Origin: VYFG01 sp965221795
Lineage (GTDB): Bacteria > Pseudomonadota > Gammaproteobacteria > Arenicellales > Poriferihabitantaceae
Assembly: GCA_965221795.1 (NCBI GenBank)
Contig: OZ244914.1
Location: 3,348,001 to 3,412,000 of the forward strand
Reading direction: 5' to 3'
Length of the DNA stretch: 64,000 bases
The notes under the pieces were generated by a model that did not search any database, had not been told where the DNA came from, and was given only the letters and a program-made list of their open reading frames with translations. Of the stretch, positions 44,019 to 52,643 are shown piece by piece (position 1 is the first letter of the stretch; every line of letters starts with the position of its first letter). Position numbers and translations under genes: made by a program.

Positions 44019-45553
44019 TCATCTCCCTGATGCGATATTTCCCGGTGCCGCCACCCGAATCTGGTCTCGCCAGAATGCAGGGCCAGTCTTATGCACGGAT
44101 TCCCCGTGGCTGTCGACCGCCACCGTGACCGGCATTTCATCCACTTCAAATTCATAGATCGCTTCCATCCCCAAGTCCTCAAAAGCGATTACCCGAGCAG
44201 ATCGAATCGCCTTGGATACCAGATAGGCCGCTCCGCCCACTGCGATCAGGTAAACCGAGCGATGCTTGCGGATGCTCTCCACGGTGCGGTCACCGCGCTC
44301 GGCTTTGCCAATCATGCCCAAAATGCCGGTTTTTTCCAGCATCATGTCGGTGAATTGATCCATTCGCGTTGCGGTGGTCGGGCCAGCGGGTCCGACTGCT
44401 TCATCCCGAACCGGATCGACCGGCCCCACGTAATAAATGAATCGATTGGTAAAGTCGACTCCATCAGGCAATGGCTGGTTACGTTCCATATAGTCCGCAA
44501 TCCGCTTGTGAGCTGCGTCCCGGCCAGTCAGCATTTTGCCACTCAGAAGCAGTGTCTGGCCCGGCTTCCATTGCCGGACCTGTTCCGCAGTAACCTGATC
44601 CAGGTCTACCCGTTGCGAATCCGCTCCCGGGTCCCAGGTCAGTTCAGGCCAGTCAGCCAATCTGGGAGGATCCAGTTTGGCCGGACCAGAGCCATTCAGC
44701 GTGAAGTGCACATGTCGGGTGGCAGCGCAATTGGGAATCATGGCGACGGGCAATGAGGCAGCATGCGTTGGGTATTCCCGGACCTTCACATCCAGTACGG
44801 TGGTCACTCCCCCCAGTCCCTGTGCTCCGATGCCCAGTTCATTGACCTTCTGGTACAGTTCCAGGCGTAATTCTTCGATCGCGGAATGGGCTCCGCGACT
44901 CAGCAATTCCTGATATCGACAGGCTCCATGAGAGCTTCCTTGGCAAGAACCATCGCCTTTTCCGAACTGCCACCAATGCCAATGCCCAAAATGCCCGGAG
45001 GGCACCATCCAGCGCCCATGGTCGGTACCGTCTTCAATACCCAGTCGACAATGCGGTCACTGGGGTTGAGCATGACGAACTTGCTTTTGTTTTCAGATCC
45101 ACCGCCTTTGGCTGAGACTGTGATATCCACATGATCTCCCGGAACCAGTTCAATATGTGTCACAGCAGGGGTATTGTCCCGAGTGTTGAGTCGTTTTCCG
45201 ACCGGAGGAGCGACCATGGATGCCCGGAGCGGGTTGTCAGGATCCAGATAAGCCCGGCGCACCCCCTCATCCACCATGGCGTGCAGCGGCAGATCAGTGG
45301 CCCATTGGACATTCATCCCCACTTTGACAAAAACCACCACAATTCCGGTGTCTTGGCAGATCGGTCGTTTCCCTTCCGCAGCCATACGGGAATTGACCAG
45401 AATTTGGGCAATCGCATTTCGGGCAGATTCCGATTCCTCTTTTTGCCATGCCTGGTACATGGCATGTACAAAGTCTGGACTGTGAAAATAGGAAATGTAC
45501 TGCAAGCTGTCTGCGATGCTTTGGATCACATCTTCCTTTTGAATGGTAGTCAT
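44019..45553 (-). pseudogene. Class I (iron-sulfur) fumarate hydratase with a one-base frameshift
   Basis: Converts fumarate to malate with an oxygen-sensitive [4Fe-4S] cluster. ATG 45553-45551 overlaps the stop of the DUF349 gene (ATGA). The first part is normal: GKRPICQDTGIVVVFVKVGM, PPGILGIGIGGSSEKAM and LAKEALMEPVDI. At about 44918 the frame ends as RNC-stop, while the family's QELLSRGAHSAIEELRLELY continues one base out of register, to the end at 44019. One missing C in ATATC(C)AGGAA explains it. All cysteine and C-terminal segments are otherwise good. Either recently broken or a consensus error; no other fumarase is in the window. Confidence 0.88.
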
Positions 45554-47496
45554 TGGGCTGGATCTACGGAGTGTGTGGCGGCGATGAGTGCCTGGTAACT
45601 GGTTTGAAACCGCTGGGCAAGATCCTGCTGTTGGGATTCCGGGACCGGGCCGGTCGTGTGAATTCGCTCAATCAGTGCCTGATTGTCAAGCACTTCATGA
45701 TCCGTGGTTTTTCCGAGTGCAGCGGACAGGCGGCCAATCTGAAGTGCCATCCGTTGCTTCGCATAGATGGCAGGAGACTCCACGCCGGCATTGATTTCCA
45801 ACTGCAGCAGGTCGCTGTTAATGCGGTCGTAATTGGTATCCAGAGATGCCATGAATTGCTGGCGAGCCATATCGTGTTGAACTGCGCCAACTGCGGTATG
45901 AAACCGGCCCTCCAGAGCTGCCTGTAATGCGGTATCCAACGAGGGCACGGCTTCAAAAGTCGATTGCAGGGCAGGGATATCAGGCATGATTCCCTGCAAA
46001 ATCGCCGTTTCCAGTTGTATACAAATCGCCGCTTTCTGAAACAGGTGATCGTTCAGGGCCAATCGCCGGGCTTGCCGGAGACCGGACAGGTATTGGCGTG
46101 CAGCCGCCATCGCATGGCGGAATCGTTTTTCAATTTCCGGTTCCCGGCGCTTGGACACCGACCCCAGTTGATCCCACATGGTTTTCCAGCGGCGAAGGCA
46201 GGCGGCTCCCTCATCCGGATCCTGTGAAGACTGCGCAATCCAGGACTCAATTTCGGCACACAGGGTTTGCTTCTGTTCGAGCTGCAGGGCCAGTTGATTG
46301 CGGAGGGACTTTTTCGACTCCTGGTCACGGTGGTAGATGGCATCACAAGCCTTCGTGAACTGTTTCCATACCTCCTGTTCGATTCCACGCTTGCTGGAGA
46401 CCGTGACCCGCCATTCTTTTTTTAACGGTTGCAGCTCAGAAACGGCCTTTCGGGAGTCCTCATAGGTACAAAGAGTTTCTATTTTTTTAATGAGATCTTT
46501 ACGAAATCGCAGATTGATTCTGCGCTCTCGATCCAGAGGCTCGTCGAATTGCCGGATGATCGTTTCAAATCGCTTGGCCAAAATTTTACGATCACGATAA
46601 TCGGCGGCTCGGAGCGCATGCCACTGGCCGGTCTGTTCCCGGACCAGTTTCTGTACGGACTTCCAATCCGGTTGATTCCAGTCGATTTGGGCAAACGCTG
46701 TTTCGAGCCTTTCACAAATTCGGACGCGTTTCTGACCGGCTTCCTGGCGCTGCTCTCGCTGGTGGTCGAAGTGAACTTGGCAGGGTGCATAGGCGGCGGT
46801 ACATGCAGCATCAAACACGGTATAGAGCCGATGATTCCCCCGATCACAGGACAAATCCCACTTTTTCCATTCTTCCCGGGCTTGCTGGATACGTTTGGCG
46901 ATCGTGGGGAGATCGGTTTCTTTTTCATGAATCTGTTTGATTTCCTCGATCATTTGTTCCCTGGCCTGGTCCGTTCCCCAATTCCGCCATGAATCCAGTT
47001 GTTTGATTTTGGGCTGCAGGGATTCCAGCACATCCAGAATCTGCTGCCGGCGTTGAAAGGAAAGCCCCGGAATATGATTCAACCCCCGAATAATCTGCTG
47101 TTCCAATACCTGTGAGGCTTGGAGATCATTTCCTGCAACGCTTTTTTGCAGTGATTCGAGATGTTGTTCCAGCTTTGCGAACTCCGCATGTCGGGTTTCG
47201 ACTTGCTGATGAATGCGATTCTTCAGTTCCTCGAATCCTTTTTCGAGTTTCGGACGCAGGGTACTGTCTTCCCCCAATGTCGGTGACAAGACACCCCAGG
47301 ATTTGCGCAGGCGCTTGGCCGAATGTTCGTCCAGGCTTTTCTGTCGACCCAGAAGCGCATACAGTTGGCGGTATAGCTCAATAGCATCCTCTTCCCGAGT
47401 CTCTACCGCAAGGGAAGGAGCCGGAGGGCAGCCACGGTCTGCCGGGGGAGGCGTGAAAGGGGGATCGTCGACTACAGAAAGTTTGTTCGAATCCAT
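45550..47496 (-). CDS. DUF349 repeat protein
   Basis: About 648 residues from ATG 47496-47494 (MDSNKLSVVDDPPF). Almost entirely charged helices with repeated W..(A/W)....(K/R)..W..F patterns, the DUF349 repeats (for example AREEWKKWDLSCDRGNHRLY and LRRWKTMWDQLGSVSKRRE). No catalytic motif. Cytoplasmic; function unknown. Translationally coupled to the fumarase gene, while mltD starts 62 bases away on the other strand. Confidence 0.8.
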   Translation of the reverse strand: MDSNKLSVVDDPPFTPPPADRGCPPAPSLAVETREEDAIELYRQLYALLGRQKSLDEHSAKRLRKSWGVLSPTLGEDSTLRPKLEKGFEELKNRIHQQVETRHAEFAKLEQHLESLQKSVAGNDLQASQVLEQQIIRGLNHIPGLSFQRRQQILDVLESLQPKIKQLDSWRNWGTDQAREQMIEEIKQIHEKETDLPTIAKRIQQAREEWKKWDLSCDRGNHRLYTVFDAACTAAYAPCQVHFDHQREQRQEAGQKRVRICERLETAFAQIDWNQPDWKSVQKLVREQTGQWHALRAADYRDRKILAKRFETIIRQFDEPLDRERRINLRFRKDLIKKIETLCTYEDSRKAVSELQPLKKEWRVTVSSKRGIEQEVWKQFTKACDAIYHRDQESKKSLRNQLALQLEQKQTLCAEIESWIAQSSQDPDEGAACLRRWKTMWDQLGSVSKRREPEIEKRFRHAMAAARQYLSGLRQARRLALNDHLFQKAAICIQLETAILQGIMPDIPALQSTFEAVPSLDTALQAALEGRFHTAVGAVQHDMARQQFMASLDTNYDRINSDLLQLEINAGVESPAIYAKQRMALQIGRLSAALGKTTDHEVLDNQALIERIHTTGPVPESQQQDLAQRFQTSYQALIAATHSVDPAQ

Positions 47497-47558
47497 GCAA
47501 GACAACGAGGTTTGACGTACAATAAATAAAGTGGCACACAGTAAGGGAATTATACCCT

Positions 47559-49967
47559 TTGGCCGTGGATTCATACGCCTTCAAGACATCAATTCGCCAC
47601 CAAAACCGCACATTGATTGATTTTACTGTGATCTTGCAACGGGCGATGGCATTGCTGTTGGGGTTGAGTGTATTCCTCTGGGGAGGAACTACGGAGAATG
47701 CATGGGCAGATCACCAACTTCCTCGGCACCAGCTTTCCTGCAGCCCGGATTTTCCTTGCCCGGAGGAAATGCATCGTCGAATCGATTTCTGGATTGAGGT
47801 ATTCAAGGGTTGGGGCAAGGAAATCGCTGTTTTTCATGACTCCAATGTTCCCGAGCGGGTCTATCTCGTATTGGATACCGGGAGTGGTTGTGGAGGCAAA
47901 GCACGTAAAAGAGTGAGAGCCAATATCAGGGCGATCCGGCAGTCCCTGGGAACGTTAGCCGCAGATCTCGGAGCCGGACGCAAGATTGCTGACCGACAAC
48001 AGCATATGGCGGCATTTTTCTCATCCCGCGACCCCAAGGAGATACGGCGTGCGGCCAAGCATGTTCGATGCCAAAGTGGGGTGCGAGACAATTTTGCTGC
48101 CGGTCTCCAGCGGTATCAGCGTTATGTCAGTATGGTCGATCAGCTGCTGGCAGAGAGTAATTTGCCGAAAGATATCCGATATCTGCCATTTGTGGAATCG
48201 TCCTACAACCCTGCCGCCCATTCCCGCTCCGGGGCGGCAGGTATGTGGCAGATTATGCCAGCCACCGCACGTTCCCTGGGATTGGAGTTGGATGCGGCCA
48301 TCGACGAACGTTTGGACCCGGAAGCAGCCACCCGTGCTGCGATCAAATACCTTTTGGAGGCAACGGAAAAAATCCTGTCCACTTCACGCGTGATTCAGCC
48401 TAATGTCCGAAGTGAGGAACTCAATCCGTTTGTGATCACGTCTTACAATTATGGGGTCAATGGAATGCGACGGGCCATCCGGCGACATGGTCCGGATTAC
48501 ATGACAGTTTTGAATCATTACAAATCTCCCGCATTCCAGGTGGCGGTGAAAAATTTCTATGCCAGTTTTCTGGCAGCTCGGCATGTAGCCCGAAATGCGA
48601 ATCGATACTTTCCGGAAATCCAACCAGAACCCTTTCGCCCGGACACGCAGTTAGTACTCGACCGGGCGACATCCATGGATCGCATCAAGACCGTTCTCGG
48701 TCTCACCGAAGCGGAACTGAAACCGCTCAATCTGCCATTGACCCGATTTGTCTGGAATGGGTGGCGCCTGATTCCGGCTGGCTACCGGCTGATATTGCCC
48801 CCACGGGAAGATGGTTGGGAAAAGCCTATTGCCCAGCTTCGGGCATTATCGCCTGAAAAAAACATCCCCGGTGCGGGCACATATGTGGTACGCAAAGGCG
48901 ATACTGCTTGTGGAATTGCGCGGGCATTAAGAGTGAGCTGCAAAGAGTTGATCCAGGCCAATCGCTTGGGGAAACGGGCCATCATCCGAATCGGGCAAAA
49001 ACTGACCATCCCGCGCAAACCAGTCGCCCTCGCGTCCACGAACTCCTCTTCAAAGTCCGGGCAATCGTCGGTGTGGACAGTTCGCAGGGGACAAACTGCC
49101 TGTGGAATCTCACAGCAAGCGGGGGTCGACTGTAAAGAATTGATTCGAGTCAATCAGCTCGGACGCAAAGCAAAAATCCTGGTGGGCCAGAAACTCATTA
49201 TCCCGGGGGATGATTATCTGGTCCGTAACCCAACACTGACTGCGAACAACCAGTATATCGTGCAGAAAGGAGACTTTGCCTGCCGTGTGGCCGACAAGTT
49301 CAAGGTGTCTTGTCCACAACTGATTCGGCTCAATCAATTGGGTCCGCAAGCGATGATTTATCCTGGACAAAAATTGTCGATCCCAGGATATGAGACTCCC
49401 CCGACTACGGAAACGGCCGCATTGCTGGCCGCGGGGACTGCATCCGCTTCCTCGGGTCATGCCCAACGCCAGGGTCCGGCGGTAGCATCGAGTAACCAAT
49501 TGAGCCATTTGCTGGATACGCTGCCTGATCTGAGCGTGCGCGTAGGAAGCCGCAACAGCGCACCGGTCTATTATGTATTTGTGGAAGCGGATGAAACGTT
49601 GGGCCACTACGCCGATTGGCTCGGCGTTGGCAAGCCTCAACAACTCCGAATGTTGAACAACCTCCGCAGGGGAGCGGTTCTGCGAATCGGCCAGCGTCTT
49701 TTATTACCGGAAATCTCCGCTGATATCGTTTCACGTTTTGAACGGATGAGAACTGACTATCACCAAGTGCTCAGTGAGAAGGTAAAAGAGAATTACGAAC
49801 TTGAGGGGATCATTACCTATACTCTCAAAAGTGGTGATTCCCTTTGGGAACTGTCCCGTAGCCAGGGATTCCCGTTATGGCTTTTGTATCGCCTGAATCC
49901 GGAATTGCGGGCAACCGGGCTATCACCGGGCCAAACCATCAAGCTGCCCCGTTTTCGTGAATCCTGA
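47559..49967 (+). CDS. mltD: MltD-like lytic transglycosylase with five LysM domains
   Basis: Cleaves peptidoglycan glycan strands to anhydromuropeptides. After a signal segment (LLLGLSVFLWGGTTENAWA), the SLT domain has LPFVESSYNPAAHSRSGAAG (catalytic Glu) and MWQIMPATARSLGLELD. Five LysM repeats follow at about residues 450, 515, 570, 665 and 755. The first three carry a spaced cysteine pair (for example GDTACGIARALRVSCKELI), rare in bacterial LysM and suggesting disulfides in the periplasm. ATG 47646 just before the signal peptide is an alternative start to TTG 47559. Longer than E. coli MltD (about 450 residues) because of the extra LysM repeats. Confidence 0.88.
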   Translation: MAVDSYAFKTSIRHQNRTLIDFTVILQRAMALLLGLSVFLWGGTTENAWADHQLPRHQLSCSPDFPCPEEMHRRIDFWIEVFKGWGKEIAVFHDSNVPERVYLVLDTGSGCGGKARKRVRANIRAIRQSLGTLAADLGAGRKIADRQQHMAAFFSSRDPKEIRRAAKHVRCQSGVRDNFAAGLQRYQRYVSMVDQLLAESNLPKDIRYLPFVESSYNPAAHSRSGAAGMWQIMPATARSLGLELDAAIDERLDPEAATRAAIKYLLEATEKILSTSRVIQPNVRSEELNPFVITSYNYGVNGMRRAIRRHGPDYMTVLNHYKSPAFQVAVKNFYASFLAARHVARNANRYFPEIQPEPFRPDTQLVLDRATSMDRIKTVLGLTEAELKPLNLPLTRFVWNGWRLIPAGYRLILPPREDGWEKPIAQLRALSPEKNIPGAGTYVVRKGDTACGIARALRVSCKELIQANRLGKRAIIRIGQKLTIPRKPVALASTNSSSKSGQSSVWTVRRGQTACGISQQAGVDCKELIRVNQLGRKAKILVGQKLIIPGDDYLVRNPTLTANNQYIVQKGDFACRVADKFKVSCPQLIRLNQLGPQAMIYPGQKLSIPGYETPPTTETAALLAAGTASASSGHAQRQGPAVASSNQLSHLLDTLPDLSVRVGSRNSAPVYYVFVEADETLGHYADWLGVGKPQQLRMLNNLRRGAVLRIGQRLLLPEISADIVSRFERMRTDYHQVLSEKVKENYELEGIITYTLKSGDSLWELSRSQGFPLWLLYRLNPELRATGLSPGQTIKLPRFRES

Positions 49968-50202
49968 TCCGGTAATCCGAAACCACCGAATGGATGGCTA
50001 CCGATATGCGACCATCCCCAGAACACCAGTCGAGATTGCCTGCCCCTTCATGCCCACCATGACGGAAGTATTGAAGAGCAACACAGCAGGAAAAAATGTT
50101 CTCTGGATATCTGGTGTCGCTTGCATTGACCGCTTGTCGGTCAGGCGGCTTTGCGCGAGGTTTTTCTGCTAAAATCCAAGTCATGATACATTGGGGTTGC
50201 CC

Positions 50203-50580
50203 ATGTCATATTTCGGGAAGTCCAAGGAAGAAACCCTGAGCGGCGTGGATGTGTTGTTTTCCGAGAGCGCAACGCCCGAAGAACTTCCCCTTGATGTAAT
50301 GCAAAGCGCGGTTAATTTCACGAAATCCTATCTCAACGGAGTTGATCCGGAATACAGGGATTTCGTTTCCTATGCAAGATACATGATTGCAGAGATAGGG
50401 GAAGGAATCCGTCCGTATGTGGCCATGTTTTACACGATGGCAAGTTATCTTCCCACTGTGGACCGTGCCAGCATGTCTCCGGTTGCGGAGGTGGAAGAAA
50501 TTTACCGCCGGAATGAAGAAGCACGAAAACGAGCAAGAGAGGCGAAAGCAAATGAACAACAGTGGCAAAGATGTACCTGA
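50203..50580 (+). CDS. Small mobile-element protein, first of two tandem paralogues
   Basis: 125 residues from ATG 50203 (MSYFGKSKEETLSG). The core DFVSYARYMIAEIGEGIRPY and the tail EEIYRRNEEARKRAREAKAN recur in the next reading frame (DFVSYARFMVKHLGDGVRPY, EELIRQNEAARQRAREAKAN). It ends QQWQRCT, overlapping the next start. I recognise no function. Its place before a large helicase/methylase fragment suggests cargo of a phage or integrative element. Confidence 0.6.
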   Translation: MSYFGKSKEETLSGVDVLFSESATPEELPLDVMQSAVNFTKSYLNGVDPEYRDFVSYARYMIAEIGEGIRPYVAMFYTMASYLPTVDRASMSPVAEVEEIYRRNEEARKRAREAKANEQQWQRCT

Positions 50581-52318
50581 TGGACCGTCTGGAGATGAAA
50601 CAGAATTGAAGGATGACAGCGAGGATTTGGATGCGCCCGATTTGCTGTTTTCGGAAGTGAGCACGGATGGTGATGTGAAACTTGATATGGAATTGTTGCT
50701 TATCGCCGCTAACTTTGCCACGGAATTTATCAACAACGACGCAAAGGATTTTGTCAGTTATGCCCGCTTCATGGTGAAACATTTGGGGGACGGCGTCCGT
50801 CCATATTTGCATGCGGTTTATTCTGCATTACGCGCATTTCCCAGCATTGACAGCGAGGGCATGAATTCGGATGAGGAAGTACAGGAACTTATCCGCCAGA
50901 ATGAAGCAGCACGACAACGAGCAAGAGAGGCAAAAGCAAATGAACAACCCGGCAACGATGTACATGATGGACCGCCTGGAAATGGAACAGATTCTCCGGG
51001 ACACGATCGACCAGGAGAGACCGGGGTATCTGGACCAAATCTGGCGGGAGGAGGGCAGGGAGGGAGTGGAGGCCCTGCTGTCAATGAGCCTGGACTCGGC
51101 ACTGGAACTTCAGGATCAACTGGCCCGGGGGAGGATGGGACGGGAGAACCCGGCGGGAATGTGGGAGTTCGTGATGGAACGACTCCTGGATTATCTGGGG
51201 AAACCGATCCCGATGGGATGGGACAGCCGGGTCGACCGGGAGGAGATCAACAGCCTGTTCAACGAAACATAAGTTATGTTGGCCAACCCGATGCGTTGCA
51301 GGAAGGCCGTACCCTGATCAAAAAGGCGCAGGACAACCTGGCCGCTGTGGAACTGATCAAGAAGTTGAGTCAGGAGCAACGCCCGGCGACGGCAGAAGAA
51401 CAGCAACTGCTGTCGCTCTATGTGGGTTGGGGCGGCCTGCCCGGCGTATTCCCGGACGCCAATGGCAAATATTCGAACCCGACTTTTACCAACAAGCTGC
51501 GTCAAGCCTGGGCGACTCAAAACTCCTTGCTTTGTGTGGGCCTTGATCCGGATCCGTCCCGGTTTTCTTCCAGTTTGCGAAGTACAGATCCCATTCTGGA
51601 TTTTTGTCATACTATCATTGACGCAACGGCTCCCTATGTATGTGCATTCAAGATTCAGATCGCGTTTTTTGCAGCCCAGCGTGCGGAGAAAGTACTGGAA
51701 CAGGTGGTGAAGTATATACGGGAGCGTCATCCTCAAATTCCGGTAATCCTGGATGCGAAGCGTGGGGATATTGGGACAACAGCCCGCATGTATGCCCAAG
51801 AAGCCTTTGAACGGTATGAGGCCGATGCCGTCACGGTGAACCCTTTTCTGGGTGGCGATACCCTGGAACCTTTCCTGGAATATCGTGACCGCGGAGTGAT
51901 CATACTGTGTCGTACCTCCAATCCGGGTAGTGGAGAAATTCAGGGCATTCAAACCCAAGAGCAGACGGTATCTCTCAAGATTGCTCACAGGGCTATGGAA
52001 GACTGGAATCGTCATGGCAATGTCTCTCTTGTTGTGGGGGCAACATGGACAGAAGAACTGCGTGCTATCCGATCAGTGGTAGGGAGCATGCCATTGCTGG
52101 TGCCAGGTATTGGTGCTCAGGGAGGGGACCTGCAAAAAGTCCTTGCGGCAGGTATGGACCCTAATGGGCAGGGGCTCGTCATCAATGCATCCCGTTCGAT
52201 CCTTTATGCCAGTGCAGGGCCCGATTATGCGATGGCGGCAGCCGCAGAGGCCGACGCTTTGTGTAGACAAATCAATCATTTTCGTGAGACGATGCTCCGG
52301 GACCGAGGGGTTCCCTAG
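50552..52318 (+). CDS. Chimeric reading frame: mobile-element paralogue, Gly-rich stretch, helicase/methylase fragment, PyrF
   Basis: One open frame runs from ATG 50552 to TAG 52316-52318. Residues 1-135 are the second copy of the protein at 50203. About 100 Gly/Pro/Asp-rich residues follow; they coincide with a better frame on the same strand (50940-51272) and may be out-of-frame translation. From about 51269 the frame is NLAAVELIKKLSQEQRPATA, then EEQQLLSLYVGWGGLPGVF. That is the N-terminal part of the large SNF2-like helicase/N6-adenine methylase proteins of phages and integrative elements. It is cut off and joined at 51482 to complete PyrF. The join could be an insertion scar or a misassembly. 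Confidence 0.65.
   Translation: MNNSGKDVPDGPSGDETELKDDSEDLDAPDLLFSEVSTDGDVKLDMELLLIAANFATEFINNDAKDFVSYARFMVKHLGDGVRPYLHAVYSALRAFPSIDSEGMNSDEEVQELIRQNEAARQRAREAKANEQPGNDVHDGPPGNGTDSPGHDRPGETGVSGPNLAGGGQGGSGGPAVNEPGLGTGTSGSTGPGEDGTGEPGGNVGVRDGTTPGLSGETDPDGMGQPGRPGGDQQPVQRNISYVGQPDALQEGRTLIKKAQDNLAAVELIKKLSQEQRPATAEEQQLLSLYVGWGGLPGVFPDANGKYSNPTFTNKLRQAWATQNSLLCVGLDPDPSRFSSSLRSTDPILDFCHTIIDATAPYVCAFKIQIAFFAAQRAEKVLEQVVKYIRERHPQIPVILDAKRGDIGTTARMYAQEAFERYEADAVTVNPFLGGDTLEPFLEYRDRGVIILCRTSNPGSGEIQGIQTQEQTVSLKIAHRAMEDWNRHGNVSLVVGATWTEELRAIRSVVGSMPLLVPGIGAQGGDLQKVLAAGMDPNGQGLVINASRSILYASAGPDYAMAAAAEADALCRQINHFRETMLRDRGVP
50940..51272 (+). CDS. Small mobile-element protein overlapping the Gly-rich stretch
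   Basis: 110 residues from ATG 50940, or from ATG 50958 (MYMMDRLEMEQ). The amino acid composition is natural: ERPGYLDQIWREEGREGVEA, GMWEFVMERLLDYLGKPIPM, EINSLFNET. It ends at a proper TAA just before the helicase fragment. Near the first copy, 50571-50609 encodes MYLMDRLEMKQN then stop, a truncated duplicate of its start. This supports it as the real gene and the Gly-rich frame as its shadow. Function unknown. Confidence 0.5.
   Translation: MNNPATMYMMDRLEMEQILRDTIDQERPGYLDQIWREEGREGVEALLSMSLDSALELQDQLARGRMGRENPAGMWEFVMERLLDYLGKPIPMGWDSRVDREEINSLFNET
51482..52318 (+). CDS. pyrF: Orotidine 5'-phosphate decarboxylase (lacks its own start codon)
   Basis: Last step of UMP synthesis. Homology starts with TFTNKLRQAWATQNSLLCVG and runs about 278 residues, a normal length for this type. 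LDAKRGDIGTTARMYAQEAF has the catalytic K...D...D network, and VNPFLGGDTLEPF and VPGIGAQGGDLQKVLAAG are typical. The codon before TFTNKL is CCG instead of ATG, because sequence from a helicase/methylase gene is fused there. An internal start or the fused frame must serve for expression. No other pyrF is in the window. Confidence 0.9.
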   Translation, partial: TFTNKLRQAWATQNSLLCVGLDPDPSRFSSSLRSTDPILDFCHTIIDATAPYVCAFKIQIAFFAAQRAEKVLEQVVKYIRERHPQIPVILDAKRGDIGTTARMYAQEAFERYEADAVTVNPFLGGDTLEPFLEYRDRGVIILCRTSNPGSGEIQGIQTQEQTVSLKIAHRAMEDWNRHGNVSLVVGATWTEELRAIRSVVGSMPLLVPGIGAQGGDLQKVLAAGMDPNGQGLVINASRSILYASAGPDYAMAAAAEADALCRQINHFRETMLRDRGVP

Positions 52319-52643
52319 CGGTCGCGAAGGGGATTGTATTTGTCTTGACAGGGAATCATATGACGGTGAGTGAGTCGAACCAAGAGTATGTTTGTCACCG
52401 TTCCAAAGAGATAAATCGATTCTTGTCCTCAACAGTTGGGTTCGATCGTTTGGATGGCATTTTCCTGTGCAGCATTGGCACTCTCGTGCTTCCATTCTGG
52501 CCGGACTTTTCCGCCCGCTTTCCTTTGGTCAAAGGCCGCAACCCCAAGACCCGTATCGATGTAGCGATCAAAAGGTCGACGAATCGGGAGCTGGACCGGT
52601 GAGAGAAGCTCGTGTGATTTGAATACCGGACGGATGAATTCGA
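52319..52643. other. Intergenic stretch, nothing recognised
   Basis: Short open frames only, without family resemblance or a clear promoter. Confidence 0.4.
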
